Notes: generated by a model from the letters alone, not told the origin. A stretch of DNA of 64,000 nt from Aequorivita sp. H23M31 (GCF_004022485.1 NZ_CP034951.1:1736001-1800000); one strand, 5' to 3'. Shown: positions 36,661 through 47,400, counted from the first letter of the stretch. A program made the numbers and translations.

Positions 36661-36669
36661 GATATTTTT
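36661..36669. repeat. Target-site duplication, right copy (IS4-type)
   Basis: GATATTTTT, matching 35266-35274. Confidence 0.9.
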
Positions 36670-36737
36670 ATATAAATATTAAGGTATAAATTCCCACCTT
36701 TAAAGCTATAGTATCTCCTTACCAACTAAAACTCCCT

Positions 36738-36776
36738 AAAAAAAAGACCATCTAAAAATTAAATTCTAGATGGTCT
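36738..36776 (-). terminator. Intrinsic terminator after the 34-residue gene
   Basis: Arms AGACCATCTA (36745-36754) and TAGATGGTCT (36767-36776) form a perfect 10-base stem. On the minus strand the stem runs into eight T residues. It lies about 33 bases after the stop codon at 36809. Confidence 0.85.
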
Positions 36777-36808
36777 CATCAATCCCAAAAAAGGATCATT
36801 TTAAAATA

Positions 36809-36913
36809 CTACTTCTTTTTAGATCCGGTTGAAGACGATTTTTTGTTATCATCTTTTTTACCTGCACTAGGCTTTGAAGGTTGTGCCTTTTTGGTTTTCT
36901 TATCCTCTGCCAT
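36809..36913 (-). CDS. Small lysine-rich protein (34 residues)
   Basis: This short frame encodes MAEDKKTKKAQPSKP followed by a Lys/Ser-rich tail ending SKKK. Twelve of 34 residues are Lys and it lacks hydrophobic residues, so it should be disordered and basic; nucleic-acid binding is possible. Support for a real gene is the strong terminator just downstream on the same strand and placement in an otherwise empty gap before the copper-storage gene. I do not recognise a family. Confidence 0.5.
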   Translation of the reverse strand: MAEDKKTKKAQPSKPSAGKKDDNKKSSSTGSKKK

Positions 36914-37001
36914 AACAATTTGGATTTTAAATTAGTACCATAAAGTTAAAACAAGAAACTGCCAAATTATTCACTCATTAATGAAAGTTTAACAAGAAAA
37001 T

Positions 37002-37322
37002 TTAAGCAGCATAATTCCTACATTCCTCAGCACATTTTCTGCAAGCTTCTGCACAATCCTTACAGTGCTGTGCATCATGCTTCCCACATTCGTCCGCACA
37101 CATATCACAGATTTTTGCACAATATTTTACAAGATCGGATACTTCGGAAAAATTCAGAGCCAATAATTGATTTAATGAACTGCATACTTCCGCGCAAGCT
37201 CTGTCTGTACGGATGCAAGGAACCATCATTTTTACATTTTCTTCATCTAAACATGCATCAGCACAATAATTACAGTGATTGATGCAATTTCCAAGGGCGT
37301 GTATTAGTTTCTCGTTTCTCAT
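37002..37322 (-). CDS. Four-helix-bundle copper-storage protein (Csp-like)
   Basis: This 106-residue protein has 16 cysteines in CxxxC and CxxC spacing (C13, C17, C20, C24, C36, C43, C47, C68, C72, C75, C79, C87, C90, C94, C97, C101). The pattern is that of Csp proteins, whose helices line the core of a bundle with Cys thiols and bind many Cu(I) ions. It has no signal peptide, so it should act in the cytosol as in the Csp3 type. It lies at the downstream edge of the copper region on the same strand. Confidence 0.9.
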   Translation of the reverse strand: MRNEKLIHALGNCINHCNYCADACLDEENVKMMVPCIRTDRACAEVCSSLNQLLALNFSEVSDLVKYCAKICDMCADECGKHDAQHCKDCAEACRKCAEECRNYAA

Positions 37323-37407
37323 AATTTATCTCTTTTTTATTTATGAGACTCAAATTACGAAACGAAACTTTTTTTCGCTATTAAAGAAAATATAAAGGTT
37401 TTATAAA

Positions 37408-37773
37408 TTAATGTCCGCCGTCCTTATGATCTTCCACTACTTGCGGATCTCGATATTTACAACAGTCATCAATTCCATTGTAAATCTCATCCTTAGCTTT
37501 AATATCCTGAGTGTCGTGGCCGCTATCCGCAATGCTTTGTTGAATTTGAGCTAAATCCGTTCTTCCTTCATTGTAAATCAGCTTTAGTTCGTGCGTTTCC
37601 ACGTTCCATTCGGCAGACTTTACTCCTTTCGCTTTAATTGAAGCTTTTTCAATGCGCTCTTTGCACATTCCACAAACGCCATCTACCTCAATGGAAGCGT
37701 GGGCATTCTTGTTCTGGGAAAATCCAGTGATGCTTAATAGCATTACTCCAATAATTAATAATAAATTTTTCAT
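37408..37773 (-). CDS. Secreted HMA-type metal-binding protein
   Basis: This 121-residue protein has a signal peptide (MKNLLLIIGVMLLSITGFSQ) followed by one heavy-metal-associated fold with the copper-binding motif C34-G-M-C37 (DGVCGMCKERIEKA). The tail (DDCCKYRDPQVVEDHKDGGH) is rich in Cys and His and may add a metal site. It probably carries Cu(I) in the periplasm. It sits between the TonB receptor and the Csp-like gene, all on the minus strand. Confidence 0.88.
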   Translation of the reverse strand: MKNLLLIIGVMLLSITGFSQNKNAHASIEVDGVCGMCKERIEKASIKAKGVKSAEWNVETHELKLIYNEGRTDLAQIQQSIADSGHDTQDIKAKDEIYNGIDDCCKYRDPQVVEDHKDGGH

Positions 37774-37817
37774 TTTTGTTCGTTTTTAGAATTTATTTCT
37801 TCCTTTTCTTTGCGTTC

Positions 37818-37869
37818 TTCTGCGTCCCTGCGGTGAATATTACACCGCAAAGGCACTAAGGACGCAGAA
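37818..37869. repeat. Intergenic palindromic repeat
   Basis: Outer arms TTCTGCGTCC/GGACGCAGAA and inner arms TGCGGTG/CACCGCA form an extended hairpin around AATATTA. It begins 2 bases after the end of the TonB-receptor gene. The wording is that of a dispersed repeat I recall from other Bacteroidota genomes. It may act as a 3' hairpin for the receptor mRNA. Confidence 0.7.
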
Positions 37870-37870
37870 T

Positions 37871-40105
37871 TTAATTTAATCTATATCGTAAACCCGCATA
37901 ATAGGAACTTCCAAATATAGGGCCATAAACGTAGGTAGTATCAAAGTTTGAGCCGAATGGATTCTCGGCACCTATAATAGGATTGTTTTGCTTAACATTT
38001 GTAATATTCTCCCCTCCTACATAAATTTCGAAATTAGATGAAAACACTTTAGTAACCTGTGCATTCACGGTAGAAACACTAGGTGAAAACTCGGACAATC
38101 CAATAGTATTCAAATAAAGTTCATTAGACGCGAACCGTTGCTCTCCAGTATAATTGAAGGTCGTGTCAAATTTCCAAGTTCCACCTTTTGATCCGGGTTT
38201 GGTTTCATAGGAAGCATTTGCAAAGAAACGATGGGTGGGCGTAAGTGGATTTTCTTTTTTTCCGCTCATATAGGTTGTTTCTACATCATAATATTTATAC
38301 GCCAACCTCAAATCAAATTGTTTAAAAATATTGTAGTTGAACTCTGCCTGAAAACTATTGGAATAACTTTCTCCATCCAAATTATAGAAGCTTATTTCAT
38401 ACGGGTTTTCCCAATCCACAACAATTTGATTTTGGAAATCGGTTCGGTAGAAGTCAAAGGTAATATCTGCTTTTCGTTTGAAGATATTAAATCCTTGCAT
38501 ATAGGAAATTCCATAATTCCAAGCAATTTCAGGATCCAGACCATAATTTTTTCCACCATTTGCAATTATATTGATATTTCTTGAACTGGCGAATAACTTC
38601 TGGTTTTCCGCAAAAATATTTGCACTGCGTTTTCCCCTACCCGCAGAAATCCTGATAGCCGATTTTTCCCAAGGCGTATATCTCATATGCATTCTAGGGG
38701 TAAGGAAAGCCCCAAGCATATTATGCACATCGCCCCTAATTCCCAGACTAATATTCAGATCATTCAGATTATCGAAATTATATTCAAAAAACGCTCCAGC
38801 CGATTTTTCGGTTCTATCAAAATTTTCAGTTAATACCAATTCTTTATAACTATCGTAGGTGCCATCAATTCCAGTTTTAATTTTATGCCGGGAATCGCTG
38901 ATAATAGAATTATACATCAGATTTAAATAAACACTATTTTGCTCGATGTTGTAATCCCGAAGTCCAAAATAAGACTCTTGGTCGTGATGGCTATAGGCCA
39001 CTTGAACACCACCTGTTCGCCAAGGAAGATCAGGATTTACGAACCCAAATTTTCCCGAGGCATCGAAACTCCGGGTTTTTATTTCGCTTCCCCAAGCATT
39101 CGCTGTTCCACGATCTATTTTAGGATCAAAGCCAATCTGACCGGATTGTTTTTCATCGTTTAAAAACCGAATATTAAAAAAGCCCACATATCCATTTTCC
39201 TGATCGGTGTATTGCCAGCGGTTCATTACGTTTATTTGTTTCATTAGTGGTGCATCCAAAAAGGAATCTCCATTTTTATCAAAATCCGTATCGCGCATAT
39301 TTCCGTGAAGATATAGTCCAGTACTCCATCGATCTGTAACTTTAGTATTTAGATGCGTATTCAGTTCCAATCTGCCATCGCCGGAACCATAGGCATTCAC
39401 AAACAGACGATCATCAGTAGTTGGCTTTTGTAGTTCGGCGTTGATCTGCCCGGCTATACTTTCATAACCGTTTACCACACTTCCAGCTCCCTTTGTAATC
39501 TGGATACTTTCCACCCAAGTTCCTGGAATAAAACTTAACCCATAGGCCTGTGAAGCTCCCCGAATGCTTGGGATATTTTCGGTAGTGATCATAATGTATG
39601 GACTTGTTAGACCCAACATTTTAATTTGCTTGGTTCCAGAAATAGCGTCTGAAAAATTCACATCGATAGATGGGTTTGTTTCAAAGCTTTCAGCAAGATT
39701 GCAACATGCGGCCTTCAACAATTCGCCACTACTTACATTTATAACATTTTGGGATTGTAAAAAAGAACGTGAACTCGCCTTTTGACGTGCTGTAATTGAT
39801 ACCTCATCCAAATCGGAAGTCGATTTTAAGGAGTGCGTTATTCTTTTAGGTGAATCCACTGAGATGGTATCCGTTTTATATCCAATAAAGCTAATGACCA
39901 GTTTTTTGTATTCCGGCTTGTAGGAAATCTCAAAATTCCCTTCAAAATCGGTAACTGCTCCCAGGGAGGTATTGAGCCAATATACGTTAGCGCCACCCAA
40001 GGGTTCTTCTTTCATATTGATGGTTTCAGTAATTTTCCCCGAAATTTTTTCCTGGGAAAAAACAACCAACGGAAGTATTAATAATAGTATTAGTATTTTT
40101 TTCAT
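37871..40105 (-). CDS. TonB-dependent receptor of the copper region
   Basis: This is a 744-residue outer-membrane receptor. The signal peptide ends LVVFSQ. It is followed by a carboxypeptidase-like beta domain (KISGKITETINMKEEPLGGANVYW), a TonB-box region (LDEVSITARQ) and a plug with a Cys pair (KAACCNLAESFETNPSIDVNF, GAGSVVNGYESIAGQINAEL). The barrel ends YYAGLRYRLN. Its position among copper genes suggests it handles copper or a copper chelate; this is inference. A palindromic repeat follows the stop. Confidence 0.9.
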   Translation of the reverse strand: MKKILILLLILPLVVFSQEKISGKITETINMKEEPLGGANVYWLNTSLGAVTDFEGNFEISYKPEYKKLVISFIGYKTDTISVDSPKRITHSLKSTSDLDEVSITARQKASSRSFLQSQNVINVSSGELLKAACCNLAESFETNPSIDVNFSDAISGTKQIKMLGLTSPYIMITTENIPSIRGASQAYGLSFIPGTWVESIQITKGAGSVVNGYESIAGQINAELQKPTTDDRLFVNAYGSGDGRLELNTHLNTKVTDRWSTGLYLHGNMRDTDFDKNGDSFLDAPLMKQINVMNRWQYTDQENGYVGFFNIRFLNDEKQSGQIGFDPKIDRGTANAWGSEIKTRSFDASGKFGFVNPDLPWRTGGVQVAYSHHDQESYFGLRDYNIEQNSVYLNLMYNSIISDSRHKIKTGIDGTYDSYKELVLTENFDRTEKSAGAFFEYNFDNLNDLNISLGIRGDVHNMLGAFLTPRMHMRYTPWEKSAIRISAGRGKRSANIFAENQKLFASSRNINIIANGGKNYGLDPEIAWNYGISYMQGFNIFKRKADITFDFYRTDFQNQIVVDWENPYEISFYNLDGESYSNSFQAEFNYNIFKQFDLRLAYKYYDVETTYMSGKKENPLTPTHRFFANASYETKPGSKGGTWKFDTTFNYTGEQRFASNELYLNTIGLSEFSPSVSTVNAQVTKVFSSNFEIYVGGENITNVKQNNPIIGAENPFGSNFDTTYVYGPIFGSSYYAGLRYRLN

Positions 40106-40132
40106 ATTTCATTTTTTAGACATAGGACTATA

Positions 40133-40377
40133 GGACGTAGGACATAAGACTAACAGTACCTATTTTAGAATCCGATGTATTTAATTGTGATTCGTGAAAT
40201 TTTATTTTATCTTTTGCTGTAATGTTATTTTAATTAAAATCTTTGTCACACCGAGCTTGTCGAGGTGCGCTCTAATTCCGAGTCTTCGACTCCCGATAAT
40301 TATCAGAACAGACTGACATAGGGTGCTAATTTTATTATGGCTAAGTCCTACGTCTTACGTCTTTCCATCCTACGTCC
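40133..40377. repeat. Repeat cluster bounded by inverted 10-mers
   Basis: Between copA and the TonB-receptor gene, GGACGTAGGA at 40133-40142 is inverted exactly as TCCTACGTCC at 40368-40377, with further copies of similar words (TAGGAC, GTCTTACGTC) nearby. Inside lie an imperfect hairpin CACCGAG...GAGGTG (about 40249-40267) and GAGTC-TTC-GACTC (40280-40292). It holds no gene. It looks like nested or adjacent small mobile repeats. Confidence 0.65.
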
Positions 40378-40379
40378 CT

Positions 40380-43181
40380 TTAAATTTTCGCCCCACGCAA
40401 TCGCAAGGCATTCGCAATTACCGAAACCGAACTGAAGCTCATAGCCAAGGCTGCAATCATTGGCGAAAGCAATAATCCGAAAACGGGAAATAAAACTCCA
40501 GCCGCAATCGGCACGCCCAGTGTATTGTATATGAGTGCGAAAAATAGATTCTGTTTTATGTTGCGCATCACTTTTTCACTTAAATGAAATGCTTTTACAA
40601 TTCCGTGTAAATCTCCTTTTACCAATGTAATCCCGGCACTTTCAATGGCAACGTCCGTTCCTGTGCCCATTGCAATACCTACATCACTTTGAGCCAGAGC
40701 GGGGGCATCATTGATTCCATCACCGGCCATTGCCACTTTTTTTCCTTCGGATTGAAGTTTTTCAACCATTTCCAATTTATCCTGTGGCAACACGTCCGCT
40801 TTAAAATCTGAAAGATTTAATTCCGAAGCTACTGCTTTGGCAGTGTCGTGATTATCTCCGGTAAGCATTATTACCTCAATCCCTTTTTCTTGAAGTTCGT
40901 TAATGGCTTTCTTGCTGGTACCCTTAATTTTATCTGAAATAACTACGTAACCTTCAACCTTCCCATCAATCGCTAGCATAGGAACCGTCTTTCCTTTTTT
41001 CTGTTCTTCCGAAATTTCCTTTTTTATTTCTTCGGAAAGAGAAGCATTTACTTCTTCCATCAACTTTTCATTCCCTAACGCAATGTTCTTTCCGTTGATA
41101 ATTCCAGTCACACCTTTTCCCGTAACCGAATTAAAATCGGAAGGTTTTATCAGTTCGATATCTTTCTCTTTCCCATATTTCACCGTGGCATCGGCAAGAG
41201 GATGTTCACTTGAACTATTTAATGAAGCTATATATTGAAGTATTTCTTCTTCTGAAAAATCCTTGGAGCTACCAACTTTCTCGACCGATGGTTTCCCTTC
41301 TGTAATAGTTCCCGTTTTATCAATGATCAGGACATCAATCTTACTTAAGGTTTCAAGAGATTCTGCATTTTTAATAAGAACTCCGTTTTTAGCGCCCTTT
41401 CCTACTCCAACCATTACCGACATTGGCGTGGCAAGCCCTAGCGCACAGGGACAGGCAATAATCAAAACCGCGATGGCATTCACAAGAGCATATACATAAG
41501 CGGGTTCGGGTCCAAAAATCGCCCATACTATAAAGGTTATTATGGAAATTAAAACCACCATCGGAACAAACCAACCGGAAATTTTATCCGCCAATTTTTG
41601 AATGGGGGCACGACTTCTACTGGCCTTGTTGACCATTTCGATGATTTGCGATAACAAAGTATCACTGCCCACCTTTTCCGCATTCATTACAAAAGTCTGA
41701 TTGCCATTTATGGTTCCTGCACTTACCGAATCCCCCTCACGCTTTGAAACAGGAACCGGTTCCCCAGTAATCATCGACTCATCAATCGATGTTTCTCCTT
41801 CCTCGATACTTCCATCTACAGGAACTTTTTCACCGGGTTTTACACGGAGCTTGTCCCCGACTTCTATTTTATCAATAGCAATGGTTTCTTCCTTTCCATC
41901 AACTATTCGAACAGCTTTGTTCGGCGCCAATTTCAGTAATTCCTTTACTGCGGAATTGGTTTTGTTGTGAGCTCTGGCTTCCAACACCTGCCCCATTAAA
42001 ACCAATGTCAAAATCACTGCCGCCGATTCAAAATAAACGTGAACCGTTCCTGATTTTGTTAGGAATTGCTCAGGAAAAAAGCTAGGGAATAAAAGTGCAA
42101 AAACACTAAAAATCCACGCCACGCCCGCACCGATTCCGATTAGGGAAAACATATTCAGATTCCAAGTTTTTATGGAGCGATAAGCGCGTTCAAAAAACAT
42201 CCACGTGGCGTAGAAAACTACGGGAATGGAAAGAGCCAACTGAACCCAATTCCAATATTTTAATGGCATTAATTTGTAAAGGGGATTGTTGGGAATCATA
42301 TCTGACATCTCAATCAAAAAGATTGGAACAGTAAAAGCCAGGGAAATCCAAAACTTATTCAGCAAGTTTCTGTAGGTTTTATTTTCCTCAGATTCTTCTG
42401 GTTCCATAGGAACCAAGTCCATTCCGCATTTAGGACAAGAGCCAGGTTCATCACTTATAACTTCAGGATGCATCGGGCAGGTGTATTTTGTTGGAGTTGA
42501 TGAAGTTTTCACTTCTTTTACCAAATCCATCCCGCAAACAGGGCAATCACCAGGTTTGTCGTAGGTTTTTTCACCTTCGCAGTGCATCGGACAATAATAG
42601 GTGCCCGGTCCACTATTCTTCTTTTTATCCGCTTCCTTTTTAGCCTTATGCTCGGCTTCTGCTTTATTATCGCCAGGCATAGATATGGAATAAGTTCCAC
42701 CATCTTCCTTAAGCTCCTTTTGTAAATCCTCCAGAGAAACACTTTTATCAGATTCAATTACAGCCTCCTCCTTTTCGAGATTCACGGAAGCTTTTGAAAC
42801 ACCTTTTACAGCACCCAAAACCTTTTCTACATGGTTTCGGCAACCATCACACGTCATTCCGTAGATTTTATATATAGAAGAGTCCCCCAACCCCCGAAGG
42901 GGGCTTTTCTCTGCATTACTCCTCCCTATTCCGACAAGCTCAGCAGGGTGCTCGGGGGAGGTTGGGAGCGGACTGTCGGATATGCTATATCTCCCTCCAT
43001 CATCTTCCAAAGCTTTTTGAAAAACTTCCAAGGGAATATGTTTATCCATTTCAATGGTCGCTTCTGCTTTTTCTAAATTGACCGAGGCATTAGAAACACC
43101 TTCAACTTCTGAAAGTGTTTTTTCAACGTGGCTTCGGCAACCGTTGCAGGTCATTCCGTTTATTTTATATGTATGTGTCAT
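40380..43181 (-). CDS. copA: Copper-translocating P1B-type ATPase (CopA)
   Basis: This 933-residue ATP-driven pump exports Cu(I)/Ag(I) from the cytosol. The N terminus has two HMA domains with GMTCNGC (residues 9-15) and GMTCDGC (108-114). Two short metal-binding modules follow, YYCPMH...CPVCGMDL (196-220) and YTCPMHPE...CPKCGMDL (233-256). The core has the CPC helix (IIACPCALG), [13 protein letters not shown] and [10 protein letters not shown]. The HMA domains are near-duplicates. Between them, residues 70-101 are a Pro/Gly/Ser-rich linker encoded by a palindromic repeat (42881-42974). The gene lies 60 bases after the TolC gene. Confidence 0.96.
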   Translation of the reverse strand: MTHTYKINGMTCNGCRSHVEKTLSEVEGVSNASVNLEKAEATIEMDKHIPLEVFQKALEDDGGRYSISDSPLPTSPEHPAELVGIGRSNAEKSPLRGLGDSSIYKIYGMTCDGCRNHVEKVLGAVKGVSKASVNLEKEEAVIESDKSVSLEDLQKELKEDGGTYSISMPGDNKAEAEHKAKKEADKKKNSGPGTYYCPMHCEGEKTYDKPGDCPVCGMDLVKEVKTSSTPTKYTCPMHPEVISDEPGSCPKCGMDLVPMEPEESEENKTYRNLLNKFWISLAFTVPIFLIEMSDMIPNNPLYKLMPLKYWNWVQLALSIPVVFYATWMFFERAYRSIKTWNLNMFSLIGIGAGVAWIFSVFALLFPSFFPEQFLTKSGTVHVYFESAAVILTLVLMGQVLEARAHNKTNSAVKELLKLAPNKAVRIVDGKEETIAIDKIEVGDKLRVKPGEKVPVDGSIEEGETSIDESMITGEPVPVSKREGDSVSAGTINGNQTFVMNAEKVGSDTLLSQIIEMVNKASRSRAPIQKLADKISGWFVPMVVLISIITFIVWAIFGPEPAYVYALVNAIAVLIIACPCALGLATPMSVMVGVGKGAKNGVLIKNAESLETLSKIDVLIIDKTGTITEGKPSVEKVGSSKDFSEEEILQYIASLNSSSEHPLADATVKYGKEKDIELIKPSDFNSVTGKGVTGIINGKNIALGNEKLMEEVNASLSEEIKKEISEEQKKGKTVPMLAIDGKVEGYVVISDKIKGTSKKAINELQEKGIEVIMLTGDNHDTAKAVASELNLSDFKADVLPQDKLEMVEKLQSEGKKVAMAGDGINDAPALAQSDVGIAMGTGTDVAIESAGITLVKGDLHGIVKAFHLSEKVMRNIKQNLFFALIYNTLGVPIAAGVLFPVFGLLLSPMIAALAMSFSSVSVIANALRLRGAKI
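42881..42974. repeat. Palindromic repeat element inserted within copA
   Basis: The left end reads AGTCCCCCAACCCCCGA. The right end, read inward, reads AGTCCGCTCCCAACCTCCCC. The ends are therefore related inverted repeats, with a GAAGGGGGCTTTT stem and a CCGACAAGCTCAGC core. The element is read in frame and encodes the linker between the two HMA domains. Words of this kind are common intergenic repeats in Flavobacteriaceae. Confidence 0.75.
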
Positions 43182-43241
43182 TTTCTTTGATGTTAGATTT
43201 TGGTTATCTGCCTGAAATGCACAGCAGATATACCCATATAG

Positions 43242-44480
43242 TTACCTCACAAAATAATCAATTATGGCTGTTTGTTGAAAATACAAAGCAACCGCTTCAA
43301 TGCGATTTGTCTGAAATTTTAACTGCAATTCCTGAATATCCAGGACATCGTTAAAATCGATAGTGCCCGTTTCATAATTCCTGAGCAAAATTTCATTTGC
43401 GTTTTCAGCCTGTTTCAAATTCTTTTCTTGTGTCTGAATACGGATGCGAGCCGCATTCCTACTTCGGACCGCTTTCTGCAACTGCGAAACCAATACGTTC
43501 TGCCTTTCTTCCTTTTGAACATTAAGCACCTCGTTCCTTAATTTATTCTGACGGGCTATGGATTTGTATTTGTTGTTGAAAATAGGAATAGATAGCGAAA
43601 CCATCGGCATAACCATATTGGGAGCTTCGGTATAGAGCATATATTCCATCCCAATACCGAAGGAAGGGGCACTTTCTTTTTTGTTTATCGCATCAGATTG
43701 GGAAACTGCCTTGCTCAATTCCTCATATTTTAGTAATTCGGGATGCAGCTGAAGCTTTTCAAAATCTATTTCCAAATCATTTTCCGGAATTGTCAAGGTA
43801 TCTGCAATCACTATTTCCGAAACTTCCTGACGATTCATCAACTTATTAAAGGTCACCAGCTCCGCGGCAAAATCTTGTTCCAAAATTAATTTCCGTTCGA
43901 ACAATTCATTCTGTCGCATTTGAAGTCTTAAAACCGAAACGGCAGAGGCTTTTCCCACCTCCACGGAGGTCAAGGCCAATCGTTCATAAGTTTCCAACAG
44001 TTGAATATTGGAATCCAATACTTGTTGTTTTTTGGTAATTTCATAAAGACGATAATAAGATTGCGATAAGGCCATCGCCGTTTTTCTTTTGGCAATATTG
44101 ATTTCCACAAAATCGGCATCTGCCATAGCTTCCGCATATTTTCCACGAGCTGAAATGGTTCCAAACCACGGAAACATTTGCATAACTGAAAATGCACCCT
44201 CTTGCATCATTGGCATATCATTCTTTCCCACCGAGTACGCTCCCTCAAACTGAGTGTTGGGAAGTGAATTGGTTTCCGAAATCTTCTCGGAGGATATTTT
44301 ATACTGAAGCTCAACTGCTTGAATACTGGGATTGTTCTGAATGGCTTCTTCAATATACGAATTGAGTTCCTGGCCCTGAACCGTTGTTCCATACAGCAAC
44401 AAACAAATAAATACCATTCCGAAAGCAAACGGTTTTAGATTAAGAAAGCGATATTTCCTATTAAGATTTTCAGTCTTCAT
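43242..44480 (-). CDS. TolC-family outer-membrane efflux protein (CusC-like)
   Basis: This 412-residue outer-membrane channel component has the helical repeats typical of TolC proteins, for example AIQNNPSIQAVELQYKISSEKI and NANEILLRNYETGTIDFNDVLDIQELQLKFQ. The N-terminal hydrophobic segment (FGMVFICLLLYGTTVQGQ) is a signal peptide after a charged leader. It starts 3 bases after cusA, so it is the exit duct for the RND pump encoded upstream. Confidence 0.92.
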   Translation of the reverse strand: MKTENLNRKYRFLNLKPFAFGMVFICLLLYGTTVQGQELNSYIEEAIQNNPSIQAVELQYKISSEKISETNSLPNTQFEGAYSVGKNDMPMMQEGAFSVMQMFPWFGTISARGKYAEAMADADFVEINIAKRKTAMALSQSYYRLYEITKKQQVLDSNIQLLETYERLALTSVEVGKASAVSVLRLQMRQNELFERKLILEQDFAAELVTFNKLMNRQEVSEIVIADTLTIPENDLEIDFEKLQLHPELLKYEELSKAVSQSDAINKKESAPSFGIGMEYMLYTEAPNMVMPMVSLSIPIFNNKYKSIARQNKLRNEVLNVQKEERQNVLVSQLQKAVRSRNAARIRIQTQEKNLKQAENANEILLRNYETGTIDFNDVLDIQELQLKFQTNRIEAVALYFQQTAIIDYFVR

Positions 44481-44483
44481 AAC

Positions 44484-47400
44484 TTAGCTCTGCTTTAAAG
44501 TTAGTTTCACATTTTTCAGTTTTGCTTCTTTTCGCCAGCTGTATAAAATTGGCACCACAAAAAGAGTTATCAAAGCAATCAACATTCCTCCAAAACTTGG
44601 AATGGCCATTGGAATCATGATATCACTCCCTTTTCCTGTGGAGGTCAAAATTGGAAGGAGTGCCAGAATGGTAGTAGCGGTAGTCATCAAACATGGACGT
44701 ATTCTTTTTTCACCAGCTTCTACAATGGATGCTCGAATTTCCCTTACAGTATCCGGATCATTTTTATTGAAAGTTTGGGTAAGGTAAGTGGCCATCACCA
44801 CGCCATCGTCAGTAGCAATTCCGAAAAGGGCTATAAATCCGACCCATACCGCAACGCTTAGATTGATGGGATGGATTTGGAAAAGCTCGCGCAGGTTATG
44901 GCCTAAGAAATTAAAGTTGAGGAACCAGTCTTGCCCATAAAACCATATCATCAAGAATCCTCCGGCAAATGCCACGGCAATCCCACTGAATACCATCAAG
45001 GAAGTACTCACGGAACGGAACTGAAAATATAAAATCATAAAAATTATGAACAGGGCCAATGGTACAACCACCGATAAAGTTTTTTCGGCTCTAAGCTGGT
45101 TCTCATAAGTTCCTGTAAAGCGATAGGTAATTCCCTTGGGAACAATCAGGTCTCCAGAATCAATTCTATCCTGGATAAGTGCTTGCGCTCTTTCTACCAC
45201 ATCCACTTCGGCATAGCCGTCCATTTTGTCAAACAGCACATAGCCTACCAGAAATGTATCCTCACTTTTAATAGCCTGTGGGCCCTGTTCATAACGGATG
45301 TTTACCAGTTCACCGAGCGGCACTGGAATTCCTTTTTCTACCGGAACATAAATATCCTTTAAATCTCCAGGGTTTGCGCGAAGTTCTCTAGGGTAACGAA
45401 CTCTTACTCCATAACGTTCACGTCCTTCGACTGTTTGGGTGAGCACCATCCCGCCCACGGCCACTTCCAGCACGTTCTGAACTTCTTCAATTGAAACCCC
45501 GTAACGCGCTATTTTTTCCCGGTCTATATCGATAAGCAAATAGGGTTTCCCCACGATACGATCGGCAAAAACAGCTTCTTGTTTCACTCCTTCGGCCTCT
45601 TTTAAAACTGATTCCAATTTTAATCCAAAAGCTTCAATTTGTTTAAGATCTTGGCCTTTCACCTTTATACCCATTGGTGCCCGCATTCCGGTTTGCAGCA
45701 TTACCAACCGTGTTTCAATGGGCTGGAGTTTTGGAGCGGAAGTTACTCCGGGGATTTTAGTGGCTGCTACAATTTCCTTCCAAATATCATCTGGAGATTT
45801 GATTTCTGGGCGCCAATTTCGGTAGTATTCTCCATCATCATCTGCAATGAGGGCGTCACGCGTTATCCCAAAGGGACTTTTGATATCGGAAGCTTTATAA
45901 ATATGGGCATTGCTAACTTCTCTATTGGGATTGGTGACAAATTTACCGCTCTTCAGTTGAAAAAAGCCATCGTCATTGACCCTATACCGTTGCTGCTTTC
46001 CATTTTCATTGAGCATATATTCCGGTTTATACTGAATAATATTCTCATACATAGAAAGTGGTGCAGGATCCAGCGCAGATTCGGTGCGTCCGGCTTTTCC
46101 CACCACCATTTCAATCTCGGGAATGCTGGCAACGGCCATATCCAATTGTTGCAATACTCGTTTATTTTCCGCTACACCGGCGTGAGGAAGCGAAGTGGGC
46201 ATCAACAGAAAAGTTCCCTCATCTAAGGCTGGCATAAATTCCTTGCCTGAATTCTTCATTACCAAAAACCCCAAAATGACGATACACGTTGGAATCGATA
46301 GGAAGAGCAATTTATTTCGAAGAGCCCACCGAAGAATTCGGGAATAGTAAATTCGGAAGAGATAGAATATTCCCAAGAGCCCGAAAGCCACGACACTGAC
46401 AAAGATGAGGTTCCAAAAAATACTTCTGTCCAGTCCCAACGGTCGCCAATACTCAGCCAGAAAGAAGACGATCGCAAAAACAGATATCAGGATATTAATA
46501 CGGTTTACCTGGGTTTTTGAAAGTTTTCCTTTAAGAGAAAGGATTCCCGTTATTCCAAAGCACATCAAAATCAATCCGAGAAAATGGCCATAGAAAAGCG
46601 CGATTGCTCCGATTACAATCAATACGATTTGGAAGATGAATGAAAAATTTATTTTTATCTTCCTCCTTCGGAACAAATAGGCAGCAAACGGTGGTATCAA
46701 AAACAAGGAAACCACCAAGGAAGCAGTTAAGGCCATAGTCTTTGTAAACGCCAATGGACGAAATAGTTTTCCTTCGGCACCAATCATTGTAAAAACGGGA
46801 ATAAAACTGATAATGGTGGTAAGAACAGCAGTTAGAATTGCCCCTGAAACTTCTTCAGTGGCAGTATATACAACTTCGTTTATCGGATGTTTGCCGTCAT
46901 CTTCATCCAAATGGCGGATGATGTTCTCGGTGAGGATTATTCCCATATCCACCATGGTTCCAATTGCGATAGCAATACCTGAAAGCGCCACGATATTGGC
47001 ATCCACATTGAAAAGCTTCATCGCAATAAAAACCATGAGCACCGCAACGGGCAATAGACCCGAAATTAAAATGGAAGCTCTTAAATTGAAAACCATAAGC
47101 AAAATGACCAAAATGGTAATGAGTATTTCCATACTCAAGGCCTCATCCAACGTATTCAGTGTTTCGTGAATAAGTTCGGTACGGTCATAAAAGGGTACAA
47201 TGGTAACTTGGGAAACACGACCATCGCTCAGTTTTTTTGAAGGAAGTCCAGCACTAATTTCCTTTATTTTTTCTTTTACATTGTCAATAACTTCCAAAGG
47301 ATTGGCGCCATAACGAGCTACAACAACACCTCCGGCGACCTCTGCTCCTTCTTTATCGAGAATTCCACGGCGGGCAGCTGGTCCCATTGAGACCTTCGCG

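Noticed and set aside
45639..46226. 195-codon plus-strand frame opposite cusA
   Set aside because: It lies fully within a conserved pump gene and its translation shows no domain, signal or sensible composition.
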